This document shows, in pieces, positions 22,859-30,937 of a stretch of DNA of 39,769 nucleotides (the stretch's first letter is position 1; each line of letters begins with the position of its first letter). The position numbers and the translations under genes are program-made. The notes beneath the pieces were generated by a model, which ran no database searches, had not been told where the DNA came from, and saw nothing but the letters and a program-made list of their open reading frames with translations. Source of the DNA: UQRS01 sp050946935 (GTDB lineage Bacteria; Bacillota; Clostridia; Oscillospirales; Acutalibacteraceae); the NCBI GenBank assembly GCA_050946935.1, contig JBMNVR010000019.1, positions 1 through 39,769 of the forward strand, in the 5' to 3' direction.

Positions 22859-22859
22859 T
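22816..22859 (-). terminator. Terminator-like hairpin H1 behind tRNA-Leu
   Basis: On the minus strand AAAACGAAAATCCTGTCG pairs with CGGCAGGATTTTCGTTTT. It is the homologue of 10444-10487, with a changed base pair in the stem. Confidence 0.85.
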
Positions 22860-22941
22860 GGTGCGGGCGGTGGGACTCGAACCCACAAGCCGAAGCACTG
22901 GCTCCTAAGACCAGCGTGTTTGCCAATTTCACCACGCCCGC
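22859..22941 (-). tRNA. tRNA-Leu (TAG anticodon)
   Basis: 83 bases including CCA. The acceptor GCGGGCG pairs with CGCCCGC, the anticodon loop is CTTAGGA in a CTGGT/GCCAG stem, a long variable arm (TGCTTCGGCTTG) is present and the T-loop is GTTCGAGTC. It reads CTA codons. Copy B begins immediately after its CCA. Confidence 0.95.
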
Positions 22942-23091
22942 AAATACGCATACACTTCATTTTCCTGAGTTCAAACTGCCGGTGCGCACAACCTGCTGCG
23001 ACCAACAGACTAAGCCCGGCACATTGCCTCCTCATTGTACGCAGAAAAAAAAGAAAAGTCAAGCAAAATCTTAAAAAGAAAGAAAAAACTG

Positions 23092-23120
23092 TTGACAACC
23101 AGAAACTTTTATCATATAAT
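23092..23120 (+). promoter_or_regulatory. Promoter of tRNA-Thr
   Basis: Perfect TTGACA (23092-23097), 17-base spacer, perfect TATAAT (23115-23120). Confidence 0.9.
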
Positions 23121-23143
23121 AATTCTCGTCGCTGAACGGACAT

Positions 23144-23219
23144 GCTGCTATGGCTCAGGTGGTAGAGCACATCCTTGGTAAGGATGAGGTCACCAGTTCG
23201 AATCTGGTTAGCAGCTCCA
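23144..23219 (+). tRNA. tRNA-Thr (GGT anticodon)
   Basis: 76 bases including CCA. The acceptor GCTGCTA pairs with TAGCAGC, the anticodon loop is TTGGTAA in a CATCC/GGATG stem, and the T-loop is GTTCGAATC. It reads ACC/ACT. A normal terminator follows; there is no repeat element behind this tRNA. Confidence 0.95.
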
Positions 23220-23225
23220 TTTTAT

Positions 23226-23263
23226 AGAACCCGCAATGGAATTTGCGGGTTCTTCTCTTTTTT
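23226..23263 (+). terminator. Terminator of tRNA-Thr
   Basis: AGAACCCGCAA pairs with TTGCGGGTTCT, followed by TCTCTTTTTT. Confidence 0.88.
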
Positions 23264-23339
23264 AACGCCTTACAAAACGCGAACACGCCAAGGTTTTTGC
23301 CCCATGTCATGCGCATCCATCGCTTGTGGAGGAAAACGA

Positions 23340-24350
23340 ATGCACACGCTGCAAATTGGAAAACTGAAAATTTCCGGTCATGCCGCCCTCGCCCCGATGG
23401 CCGGCGTGGCCGATCGCGCCATGCGGGAGATTTGCCGGGAGCATGGCGCCGCCTATACCGTGAGCGAGCTGGTCAGCGCCAAGGGCGTCAGTCTGGGAGA
23501 TCGAAAATCCGGCCAGCTTTTGCAGGTAACCGACAGCCAGCGGCCGATGGGACTCCAGCTTTTTGGAAGCGATCCGGAAACCATGGTTCGCGCCGCTTGT
23601 CAGGCAGCGGAACAAGAGCCGGATTTTCTGGACATTAATATGGGATGTCCCGCGCCGAAGGTTGCCTCTGGCGGCGGCGGATCTGCCCTTTTAAAGACCC
23701 CCCGCCTCGCGGAAGAGATCGTCCGAGCCGTAGCGGGCGCGGTGAAAATCCCGGTCACCGTGAAGATTCGTTCCGGCTGGGACGCCACCTCGATCAACGC
23801 AGTGGAGGTCGCCCGTCGGTGTGAGGCCGCCGGCGCGGCCGCTTTGACCATACACGGTCGAACCCGGGCGCAGATGTACGCGCCGGCGGCCGACTGGAGC
23901 ATTATCCGGTCGGTGAAAGAGGCGCTGACCATCCCCGTCATCGGGAACGGCGATGTGTTTTCAGCGGCCGACGCTGCGCGGATGTATGAAGAGACCGGAT
24001 GTGATTTTATCATGGTCGGCCGCGCAGCCGAAGGCAATCCCTGGATTTTCAGTCAGATCAACGCCCTGCTCGAGCACGGGCGGGTGCTCCCCCCTCCGCC
24101 GCTATCCCAGAAAATGTTGGTTTTGCTGGAACAGGTACGCCGAATGGCGCTCTATAAAGGGGAGCGCACCGCCATTCTGGAAGCGCGCAAACACGCCGCC
24201 TGGTATATGAAAGGCATGCGCGGCGCGGCCGAATACCGCAGGCGGTGCGGAGAAATTTCCTCCGTCTCTGAGTTGGAGGCGCTTTGCGCCCGCGCGGTTT
24301 TTGAAAACCAAAGCGATGACCGCAGCCCCTCTGACCCGCAGGATTCATAA
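23340..24350 (+). CDS. dusB: tRNA-dihydrouridine synthase (DusB-like)
   Basis: FMN-dependent reductase that makes dihydrouridine in the D-loop of tRNAs, fittingly placed next to tRNA genes. The 336-residue product has an FMN-binding TIM barrel with APMAGVADRAMR, the catalytic-cysteine motif DINMGCPAPKV, VKIRSGWD, HGRTRAQMY, and IGNGDVFSAADA followed by GRAAEGNPWIF. Start: ATG 23340 with GGAGG seven bases upstream; the longer open frame runs back into the tRNA-Thr gene and cannot be coding. The gene ends shortly before two hairpins. The DusB subfamily is the usual one in Bacillota; exact position specificity is inferred. Confidence 0.94.
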   Translation: MHTLQIGKLKISGHAALAPMAGVADRAMREICREHGAAYTVSELVSAKGVSLGDRKSGQLLQVTDSQRPMGLQLFGSDPETMVRAACQAAEQEPDFLDINMGCPAPKVASGGGGSALLKTPRLAEEIVRAVAGAVKIPVTVKIRSGWDATSINAVEVARRCEAAGAAALTIHGRTRAQMYAPAADWSIIRSVKEALTIPVIGNGDVFSAADAARMYEETGCDFIMVGRAAEGNPWIFSQINALLEHGRVLPPPPLSQKMLVLLEQVRRMALYKGERTAILEARKHAAWYMKGMRGAAEYRRRCGEISSVSELEALCARAVFENQSDDRSPSDPQDS

Positions 24351-24464
24351 CAACCGACTGCTTTGCGGAAACCGAGCGCGGATTTGTTTGAACGCTGTTA
24401 TGAACGGCGGAGGATACAGCAAATAATCCTCCTCTTGTTTTCCACCGACGACGCACGATATCGT

Positions 24465-24520
24465 ATAAACAAAGCCGGACGCAACGCCGAAAAAACGGCA
24501 GCGCTCGGCTTTGTTTTTAT
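24465..24520 (+). terminator. Terminator region after dusB
   Basis: ATAAACAAAGCCG pairs with CGGCTTTGTTTTTAT across an inner stem (ACGCCG/CGGCAGCG), ending in a T run. A smaller hairpin (GGAGGAT/ATCCTCC) lies at 24413-24433. It also serves the convergent nucleotidyltransferase gene. Confidence 0.7.
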
Positions 24521-24566
24521 CTGTTTAACCTGAGAACCGCAAACCGGAAACAGTCGCCGTCCTTCC

Positions 24567-25436
24567 TTACATTCCGGAATACATGCCACTGTCAACCAGC
24601 GCCCGGATAGCGGAGACCACCTGCGGCTTATCCTCTTTATATGTCACGCCGTACCATTTATCCTCCGCCACCAGAACCCGGACGCCCCGCAGCTTTTCAC
24701 GAATCAGGCGGTCCACCACGCCGGGCAGATAAAATTCCGCCTTCAGCTCGCCTCCATTTGCCTCCAGAAAGGCGGTAAAATCCTCCTCCAGATACCGAAA
24801 AAAATCAGGGCCGAAGCCCCACATGTTCATCGAAACGACCGTCCCGGGGTCAAGCGCCGTCCCGTCGTCCGCACGGCAGTCCGGTCCGATGCCGCCAACC
24901 TCCTCAATATCTGTGAGATAGCCATCCTCCACCCGGCAAACCCCACGGGAGACCGTCCCGTTTTCGGTCACCGTGTTGCCGAGTCGGTATCCCACCATGC
25001 AGTAATCCCGCCCGCCGCCGCAAAGCTGGCGGTAAATCTGTGCAAAAGCAGATCGGCCATAGTAGTCGTCGGCGTTGATCACAGCAAAGGGCGTGTCGAT
25101 AACCTCACGGCAGCAGAGCACCGCCTGTCCGGTGCCCCAGGGCTTCTCCCGCCCCGGAGGACAGACATACCCGGCGGGGAGATGATCCGTCTCCTGAAAA
25201 ACATACTCCACGTCGATCATCCGGGAAATGCGGTCTCCAACCGTCTGCTTAAAAACCGCCTCGATCGACCGCTTAATCACGAAAACAACCTTGTTAAAGC
25301 CGGCCAGTTTGGCGTCATAAACCGAAAAATCAAGGATAGCCTCTCCCCTCGGACCGACCGGTTCGGCCTGCTTCAAACCGCCGAAACGACTTCCCATTCC
25401 GGCCGCCATAACAACCAGCGTTGCGTCCATGGACAT
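24567..25436 (-). CDS. Sugar-phosphate nucleotidyltransferase-like protein
   Basis: A 289-residue protein with the nucleotidyltransferase (GT-A-like) start VVMAAGMGSRFGGLKQAEPVG. This combines the glycine-rich nucleotide-binding loop and a catalytic Arg/Lys pair. VINADDYYGRSAF supplies the metal-binding aspartates. It would activate a sugar phosphate or a similar phosphate with NTP. The substrate is not clear: motifs such as REKPWGTGQAVLCC are shared with the NTP_transferase branch found alone in Clostridia, sometimes near choline or cell-surface sugar genes. Start: ATG 25436 with GGAG nine bases upstream. It lies just behind lexA on the same strand, but a functional link is not expected. Confidence 0.82.
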   Translation of the reverse strand: MSMDATLVVMAAGMGSRFGGLKQAEPVGPRGEAILDFSVYDAKLAGFNKVVFVIKRSIEAVFKQTVGDRISRMIDVEYVFQETDHLPAGYVCPPGREKPWGTGQAVLCCREVIDTPFAVINADDYYGRSAFAQIYRQLCGGGRDYCMVGYRLGNTVTENGTVSRGVCRVEDGYLTDIEEVGGIGPDCRADDGTALDPGTVVSMNMWGFGPDFFRYLEEDFTAFLEANGGELKAEFYLPGVVDRLIREKLRGVRVLVAEDKWYGVTYKEDKPQVVSAIRALVDSGMYSGM

Positions 25437-25472
25437 TCACGCACACTCCATTCCATATTTTTAAAGGATTAT

Positions 25473-26066
25473 TTAATAGCTGCGATAACTACCGACCACC
25501 CGGCCGAGAATCATCAAATTTTCCGGATAGATCGGGTCAAAATCAGGGTTTTCCGGCATGAGCACCGGACGACCGTTCTCAAACGCGAGGCGCTTGACAG
25601 TCGCTTCATCCTCGATCAGGGCAATGATGATATCCCCTTCCCGCCAGGCGGCGTTGCGGTCGGCCACCACGATATCCCCATCGAGGATGCCGGCGTCCCG
25701 CATACTGTAGCCCGAGACGTTCAGGGCGAAAAGGCTCCCCTCCCGCACGCCCGCGGCCGGATAGGGAATGTAATCCTCAATCTGCTGGACGGCGAGAATG
25801 GGCTGGCCGGCCGTCACCCGGCCGAGCACCGGCACCTGCACCGCGGGGGAGGTTCCCTCGATCTTAATCGAGCGGGAGGATTTCCTGTCCCGGGAGATAT
25901 AACCATATTCCTCCAGCGCGTCGAGAATGCCGTGCACGGTCGAGGTGGATTTGATTCCGGTGTCGGCGCAGATCTCCCGCACCGTGGGGGGGAGACCGTC
26001 GGCAATCTTATGCATCAGGCATTCGTACACCTTGGCCTGCTTTTCATTCAAACCGGGCCTGGACAT
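25473..26066 (-). CDS. lexA: LexA repressor
   Basis: SOS transcriptional repressor, 197 residues. The N-terminal winged helix-turn-helix (about 1-65) includes GLPPTVREICADTGIKSTST. The autocleavage site is A86-G87 (GRVTAGQPI), with the catalytic dyad S121 (VSGYSMRDAGI) and K158 (EATVKRLAF). Start: ATG 26066 (MSRPGLNEKQ) with GGAGG eight bases upstream; an ATG at 26090 lies ahead of that site and is less likely. It has its own promoter with an imperfect LexA-box-like sequence just downstream of -10, so autoregulation is plausible. DNA damage would lead to RecA-stimulated self-cleavage. Confidence 0.95.
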   Translation of the reverse strand: MSRPGLNEKQAKVYECLMHKIADGLPPTVREICADTGIKSTSTVHGILDALEEYGYISRDRKSSRSIKIEGTSPAVQVPVLGRVTAGQPILAVQQIEDYIPYPAAGVREGSLFALNVSGYSMRDAGILDGDIVVADRNAAWREGDIIIALIEDEATVKRLAFENGRPVLMPENPDFDPIYPENLMILGRVVGSYRSY

Positions 26067-26134
26067 AACCGCTTCCTCCATATTCTGCAAATTGCGGCGA
26101 CGGCAAAAGGCATAAAAGCCGTAGCCTCGCCAAC

Positions 26135-26181
26135 GAACATTTATTCTTTTTTATTATACCAGCACAGCTTTGGGTTTGCAA
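26135..26181 (-). promoter_or_regulatory. lexA promoter with a candidate LexA box
   Basis: On the minus strand TTGCAA (26181-26176), 17-base spacer, TATAAT (26158-26153). Just downstream lies GAATAAATGTTCG (26146-26134), one mismatch from the Gram-positive GAAC-N4-GTTC box core, so the operator call is tentative. Confidence 0.5.
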
Positions 26182-26281
26182 CCGTTTTTTACATCTTTAG
26201 TTGAAGCGATTGAATGTATATACGCCGCAAGCAACACGTCGACATTGTTAATAGACTATCATTCCCGGCCGGAAAAATCTC

Positions 26282-27304
26282 TTACACAATAAGCATCGCG
26301 TCCCCAAAGGAGAAAAAGCGATACCGCTGCTCCACCGCGGTTTTATACGCCTGCATAGTGTTCTCATATCCGGCGAAGGCGGAAACCAGCATAATCAGCG
26401 TACTCTCCGGCAAATGAAAATTGGTAATCAGACCATCCATGCATTTGAAGGTATACCCCGGATAGATAAAGATGCTGGTATCACCGGCGCATTCGCAAAT
26501 CTCCCCCCTGGACGCCACGCTCTCCACCGTGCGGCAACTGGTCGTGCCAACACAGATCACCCGGCCTCCGGCGGCCTTAGTCCGGTTGATGAGATCCGCG
26601 GTCTCCTTCGGCATATGATAATGTTCGGAATGCATCCTGTGCTGCGTGATATCCTCCACCTTGACCGGGCGAAAGGTACCGAGGCCGACATGCAGCGTCA
26701 CATACCCGACGGCAACCCCGCTCTGTTGGATGTTTTGCAGCATCTCGGGCGTGAAATGCAGTCCGGCGGTCGGTGCGGCCGCCGAACCAAGCTCTTTGGA
26801 ATAGACGGTCTGATACCGTTCCTTGTCCTCCAGCTTTTCTGTGATATAGGGCGGGAGAGGCATCTGCCCCACTCGGTCGAGAATATCAAAAAACACGCCG
26901 TCGCACCGGAAGCGGACGATGCGGTTGCCCCCCTCGGTCACATCGAGCACCTCACCGGTCATCAATCCTTCACCGAACGAGAACACCATCCCCGGCCGCG
27001 CTTTTTTCCCCGGACCGGCCAGGCATTCCCACACAAGATTTTCGGTCTGTTTAAGTAAAACGAACTCCACCACGGCGCCGGTATCCGTCCGCACGCCGAA
27101 AATGCGGGCCGGCAAAACCCGCGTATCGTTGAGTATGAGGCAGTCGCCCTCCCGCAAAAATGCCGGCAGATCATAAAAATGCCGGTGGCAGAGCGCCCCG
27201 CTCGCCCGATCCATCATCAAAAGGCGGGAGTGATCCCGCGGCTCGATCGGTGTCTGGGCGATCAGCTCTTTGGGCAGATCGTAATTAAAATCGCTCTTGT
27301 TCAT
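26282..27304 (-). CDS. queA: S-adenosylmethionine:tRNA ribosyltransferase-isomerase (QueA)
   Basis: Transfers and isomerises the ribose of SAM onto the queuosine precursor base in tRNA. The 340 residues have the family start (FNYDLPKELIAQTPIEPRDHSRLL), ILNDTRVLPARIFG, the central AAPTAGLHFT and HVGLGTFRPV, and the C-terminal GLITNFHLPESTL. Start: ATG 27304 with AAAGGAGA upstream; a longer upstream frame exists but is interrupted in context by the divergent lysine riboswitch promoter. tgt and yajC are not adjacent in this window. It is divergent from asd. Confidence 0.96.
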   Translation of the reverse strand: MNKSDFNYDLPKELIAQTPIEPRDHSRLLMMDRASGALCHRHFYDLPAFLREGDCLILNDTRVLPARIFGVRTDTGAVVEFVLLKQTENLVWECLAGPGKKARPGMVFSFGEGLMTGEVLDVTEGGNRIVRFRCDGVFFDILDRVGQMPLPPYITEKLEDKERYQTVYSKELGSAAAPTAGLHFTPEMLQNIQQSGVAVGYVTLHVGLGTFRPVKVEDITQHRMHSEHYHMPKETADLINRTKAAGGRVICVGTTSCRTVESVASRGEICECAGDTSIFIYPGYTFKCMDGLITNFHLPESTLIMLVSAFAGYENTMQAYKTAVEQRYRFFSFGDAMLIV

Positions 27305-27389
27305 TTTATGGTCTCCTTTAAAAATCGGCCGCCCCTGAAATCCAAATTGCACCGGCGAATTCCACCGGGCGGACGGCAGTAAAAAATGT

Positions 27390-27418
27390 TTGACAAAGCT
27401 TGTGTATGGTGGTAATAT
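27390..27418 (+). promoter_or_regulatory. Promoter of the lysine-biosynthesis operon
   Basis: TTGACA (27390-27395), 17-base spacer, TAATAT (27413-27418). The riboswitch starts about 28 bases further on. Confidence 0.7.
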
Positions 27419-27445
27419 AAAGAAAATTGAATATACTGTAATGTA

Positions 27446-27609
27446 GATAGAGGCGCAGCCAAGATGAGTAACCTGTCCCAAGGTCGGCCGGACCGTTTTA
27501 GGGGCTGGCAAAAGGCGCGGCTGCCGAAGAGTGGGTACGGCATTATCCTCTCTGGTCCGCCGGTCAACAGCCTGCGGATTGTCATCAAGAGATTTGATGG
27601 AGCGCTATC
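27446..27609 (+). promoter_or_regulatory. Lysine riboswitch (L-box)
   Basis: The region carries the L-box signature: P1 from GATAGAGGCGC at the start to GCGCTATC at the end, AAGATGAGTAAC near the 5' end, GGCAAAAGGCGCGGC followed by TGCCGAAGAGTGGG, then CTGGTCCGCCGGTC and CATCAAGAGATTTGATGG. A terminator follows at 27672-27693. The downstream genes asd-dapA-dapB make lysine precursors, which fits repression by lysine. I read this from consensus blocks; a covariance search was not run. Confidence 0.85.
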
Positions 27610-27671
27610 GGCGATTCGCAATCGTTGGGGAAAACGCAGCAAGCCTATTCCCTATTATATTGCAAAAGCAG

Positions 27672-27693
27672 CCGGTTCGCAACCGGTTTTTTT
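27672..27693 (+). terminator. Riboswitch-controlled terminator
   Basis: CCGGTT-CGC-AACCGG followed by seven T. A competing short hairpin (CGATT/AATCG, 27612-27624) lies upstream. Confidence 0.8.
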
Positions 27694-27879
27694 ATTGCCC
27701 TGCAATAAAAAAATACGATTTAAATCGCCGCGCCCCTCGCCGCTTCACGCGGCATCCGGGACGCATGGCGGCAAAAAACATCCGCCGCCGCGCTTTTTGC
27801 TATTTACCTTTTGTTTAGGCGGCTGTTTTTTATTGCCCTGCAATAAAAAAATACGATTTAAATCGCCGCGCCCCTCGCC
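27688..27879 (+). repeat. Pair of perfect 54-bp direct repeats between riboswitch and asd
   Basis: 27688-27741 and 27826-27879 are identical. Each begins with TTTTTTATTGC-CCT-GCAATAAAAAA (an 11-bp hairpin, written here in parts), contains ATTTAAAT, and ends in CGCCGCGCCCCTCGCC. The 84 bases between hold another hairpin with a T run (GCCGCC/GGCGGC then TTTTTT). The first copy begins in the T run of the riboswitch terminator. The rest of the leader up to 27957 has no gene. Confidence 0.85.
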
Positions 27880-27957
27880 ATGCGAAGGCATGACTGTGAG
27901 AGGACGACAAACCCTACTTTTGTTATCAACAAATCATTCTAACATAAAAGGATTGTG

Positions 27958-29076
27958 ATGAAAATGAAACAGTACAACGTCGGGATTATCGGCGCCACGG
28001 GCATGGTCGGGCAGCGGTTCGCCACCCTGCTTGAAAAGCATCCATGGTTTTCGGTGACCGCACTGGCTGCCAGTGCCCGCTCGGCCGGCAAAACCTATAA
28101 AGAAGCGGTTGGAAACCGCTGGGCCATGAAAACCCCGATGCCGGAGGCAATGGCTGACATGGTGATCCTCGACGCCACCGCGGATAAAGAAAAAATCGCC
28201 GGTATGGTCGATTTCGTCTTCTGCGCAGTCGATATGAAGAAAGAGGAGATCAAAGCGCTCGAGGATTCCTATGCAAAGCTGGAATGCCCGGTCATTTCCA
28301 ACAACAGCGCCCACCGGCACACGCCGGACGTTCCGATGGTCATCCCGGAGCTGAACGCCGACCACATCCGCGTCATCGAAGCTCAGCGAAAACGTCTGGG
28401 CACCAAACGGGGTTTTGTGGCGGTCAAATCCAACTGCTCGCTGCAATCTTATGTGCCCGCCCTCTTCCCGCTCAACCGTTTCGGGGTGAAGAAGGCGCTG
28501 GTATGCACCTATCAGGCTATCTCGGGCGCGGGCAAAACGTTTGAGACCTTCCCCGACATCCTGGACAACGTGATCCCTTATATCGGCGGCGAGGAGGAAA
28601 AATCCGAGCTTGAGCCGCTCAAAATCTGGGGCCGGGTCGAAGGGGACCGGATCGTCAACGCCGACGCGCCCGCCTTTACGGCCCAGTGCCTGCGGGTGCC
28701 GGTCTCAGATGGCCACATGGCGGCGGTTTTCGCCAGCTTTAATAAGAAGCCCTCGAAGGAGGAAATTCTGGAAACCTGGAAAACCTTCTCCGGCCGCGCG
28801 CAGGCGTTGTCCCTCCCCAGCGCGCCGAAACAGTTCCTGCATTATTTTGAAGAGGATAATCTTCCCCAGGTAAAGCTCCAGCGCGATCTGGAGGGCGGAA
28901 TGGCCATCTCGATCGGCCGCCTGCGGGAGGATACCCAGTACGATTATAAATTTGTCTGTCTTTCCCACAACACCCTGCGCGGCGCGGCCGGCGGCGCGGT
29001 ATTGCTCGCCGAGCTGCTCTGTGCAGAAGGATATATGGACGAATCACCGGAAGGAACAACGTCTTCCGCCCTATGA
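27958..29076 (+). CDS. asd: Aspartate-semialdehyde dehydrogenase, archaeal/fungal-type
   Basis: Reduces aspartyl phosphate to aspartate semialdehyde with NADPH, the branch point to lysine, methionine and threonine. The 372 residues begin with the nucleotide-binding GIIGATGMVGQR, carry the catalytic cysteine in KSNCSLQSY and the histidine motif SDGHMAAV. The pattern and length fit the TIGR00978-like branch found in archaea, fungi and some Clostridia rather than the Gram-negative type. Start: ATG 27958 with AAAGG six bases upstream; a GTG just before it (27955) is an alternative. It is the first gene after the lysine riboswitch and is followed by dapA and dapB. Confidence 0.93.
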   Translation: MKMKQYNVGIIGATGMVGQRFATLLEKHPWFSVTALAASARSAGKTYKEAVGNRWAMKTPMPEAMADMVILDATADKEKIAGMVDFVFCAVDMKKEEIKALEDSYAKLECPVISNNSAHRHTPDVPMVIPELNADHIRVIEAQRKRLGTKRGFVAVKSNCSLQSYVPALFPLNRFGVKKALVCTYQAISGAGKTFETFPDILDNVIPYIGGEEEKSELEPLKIWGRVEGDRIVNADAPAFTAQCLRVPVSDGHMAAVFASFNKKPSKEEILETWKTFSGRAQALSLPSAPKQFLHYFEEDNLPQVKLQRDLEGGMAISIGRLREDTQYDYKFVCLSHNTLRGAAGGAVLLAELLCAEGYMDESPEGTTSSAL

Positions 29077-29092
29077 AAGGAACGAACGATTT

Positions 29093-29980
29093 ATGAAGAG
29101 AGAAATATTCAGAGGCGCCGGCGTAGCCATCGCCACCCCGATGCATAAGGACGGCTCGATCAACTATCCGCTGTTTGAAAGCTTTATTGATTATCAGATT
29201 GAGAACGGCACCGACGCCATCATTGTCTGCGGCACAACGGGCGAGGCGGCCACGATGAATCATGAAGAACACATCAAGACGATTGAAACCTGTGTCAAAA
29301 GGGTCGCCGGCCGCGTGCCGGTCATTGCGGGTACCGGCAGCAACGACACCCGCTACGCCGTCCAGCTTTGCAATGATGCGGAGGCTCTTGGCGTCGACGG
29401 TCTTTTGATGGTTACCCCCTATTACAACAAAACATCACAGGCCGGACTGATCTCCCACTACAACTATGTCGCCGACCGGGTGCACACCCCGATCATCCTC
29501 TACAACGTGCCGTCGCGCACCGGCTGCAATATTCAGCCGGCCACCTATGCCGAGTTGTGCAAGCATCCCAACATCGTCGCCACGAAGGAGGCCAACGGCG
29601 ACATCGCCGCGCTGGCCGCGACCCGGAATCTTTGCGGCGACAACCTTGCGATCTACTCCGGCAACGACGACCAGATTACCCCGGTTCTCGCGATGGGCGG
29701 CTCGGGCGTGATTTCGGTATTGTCCAACATTATGCCGCGTGAAACGCACGACATCTGCCAGAAGTTCTTTGACGGCGATGTTGCCGGTTCCAGCGCACTT
29801 CAGATCCGTCTGATCTATCTGATTCAGGCGCTCTTCTGCGACGTCAATCCCATACCGGTCAAGACAGCGCTCAATCTGATGGGAAAAGAGTTCGGCGAAT
29901 GCCGTCTGCCGCTCGCACCGATGAGCGATTCGGCCCGCGGCATTCTCAAGATGCGGATGACAGAGCTCGGCCTGATCTGA
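29093..29980 (+). CDS. dapA: 4-hydroxy-tetrahydrodipicolinate synthase
   Basis: Condenses aspartate semialdehyde and pyruvate, the first committed step to lysine and diaminopimelate. The 295-residue TIM barrel has GTTGEAATM, Y137 in LYNVPSRTGC and the Schiff-base lysine K165 in NIVATKEANGD. The length is typical. The gene begins 16 bases after the asd stop, with AAAGGA as ribosome binding site. An upstream in-frame extension overlaps asd and is not needed. It is part of the asd-dapA-dapB operon under the lysine riboswitch. Confidence 0.97.
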   Translation: MKREIFRGAGVAIATPMHKDGSINYPLFESFIDYQIENGTDAIIVCGTTGEAATMNHEEHIKTIETCVKRVAGRVPVIAGTGSNDTRYAVQLCNDAEALGVDGLLMVTPYYNKTSQAGLISHYNYVADRVHTPIILYNVPSRTGCNIQPATYAELCKHPNIVATKEANGDIAALAATRNLCGDNLAIYSGNDDQITPVLAMGGSGVISVLSNIMPRETHDICQKFFDGDVAGSSALQIRLIYLIQALFCDVNPIPVKTALNLMGKEFGECRLPLAPMSDSARGILKMRMTELGLI

Positions 29981-30094
29981 TGCGGCACGGGTTCCGTGTC
30001 AAATGCGAACGGAAACATTTTCTCTCCCCGACGGCGGCCGGCCTTTCCTGAACACCGGCAGTCTCTGCGCGGGCTGAAAGGAACGATCAAAATC

Positions 30095-30847
30095 ATGACA
30101 AAAATTTTACTGAGCGGCTGTTTTGGAAAAATGGGCCGCGTGATTGCCGACGTTGTTTCCAGACGGGAGGACGCGGTGATTTCGGCCGGAGTGGATCTCT
30201 CAGACGGAAGTGCGGATTTTCCAACCTATCATACGTTGGACGAGGTAACCGAGCCGGTTGACGCAATCATTGATTTCTCCCACCCCTCGGCGCTGGAGGG
30301 GCTTCTCGCCTTCGCACGAGAGAAACGGGTACCGGCCGTCCTTGCAACAACCGGCTACTCAGACGCGCAAATTGAAAAGATTAAAGCCGCCTCGGGAGAA
30401 ACTCCTCTCTTCTTCTCCTTCAACATGTCGCTGGGTATCAACCTGCTGGTCGAGCTGTCGAAAAAGGCGGTTTCCATTCTTGGGGACGGCTTTGATATCG
30501 AGATTGTAGAAGCGCACCACAACCAGAAGATCGACGCCCCGAGCGGAACGGCCGTAATGCTGGCCGACGGCATCAACGAGGCGCTCGGGGAACCGTATTC
30601 CCTCATTTATGACCGGCACGACCGCCGCAAAAAACGGGAGAAAAAAGAGATCGGCATGCACGCCATCCGCGGCGGCACCATCGTCGGGGAACATCAGGTT
30701 ATTTTTGCCGGCCGGGATGAAATAATCACCCTCTCCCACTCTGCCCGGTCGAAGGAGGTTTTCGCGGTCGGCGCGGTATCGGCGGCCATCTTTATGCACA
30801 GCAAGCCCTCCGGCCTCTATAACATGAAGGATTTAATCGCGGAATAG
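30095..30847 (+). CDS. dapB: 4-hydroxy-tetrahydrodipicolinate reductase
   Basis: Reduces the DapA product with NAD(P)H in the diaminopimelate pathway. The 250-residue protein begins with the nucleotide-binding loop LLSGCFGKMGRVI. It contains DFSHPSALEG, ATTGYSD and the catalytic motif EAHHNQKIDAPSGTA, and ends with the dimer and substrate region GEHQVIFAGRDEIITLSH. Start: ATG 30095 with AAAGGAACG somewhat far upstream; the frame is open upstream to 29996 but without a better site. It lies about 114 bases after dapA and closes the operon before a strong terminator. Confidence 0.96.
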   Translation: MTKILLSGCFGKMGRVIADVVSRREDAVISAGVDLSDGSADFPTYHTLDEVTEPVDAIIDFSHPSALEGLLAFAREKRVPAVLATTGYSDAQIEKIKAASGETPLFFSFNMSLGINLLVELSKKAVSILGDGFDIEIVEAHHNQKIDAPSGTAVMLADGINEALGEPYSLIYDRHDRRKKREKKEIGMHAIRGGTIVGEHQVIFAGRDEIITLSHSARSKEVFAVGAVSAAIFMHSKPSGLYNMKDLIAE

Positions 30848-30870
30848 TGATTGAAAAATATCGGTACAAT

Positions 30871-30915
30871 AAAACAGGCGCATCCGAAAGATGAACTTTC
30901 GGATGCGCCTGTTTT
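30871..30915. terminator. Bidirectional terminator between dapB and yitT
   Basis: AAAACAGGCGCATCCGAAAG pairs perfectly with its complement (CTTTCGGATGCGCCTGTTTT) around ATGAA. Confidence 0.92.
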
Positions 30916-30937
30916 GTGTGAAGCACGCCGGCGGGTA

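Noticed and set aside
22751..23170. 139-codon minus-strand frame over tRNA-Leu
   Set aside because: It contains GEIGKHAGLRSQCFGLWVRVPP, a translated tRNA-Leu sequence.
27464..27958. 164-codon plus-strand frame upstream of asd
   Set aside because: It runs through the lysine riboswitch, its terminator and the 54-bp repeats; the protein would contain the repeat translated twice (KKIRFKSPRPSP). Not a gene.
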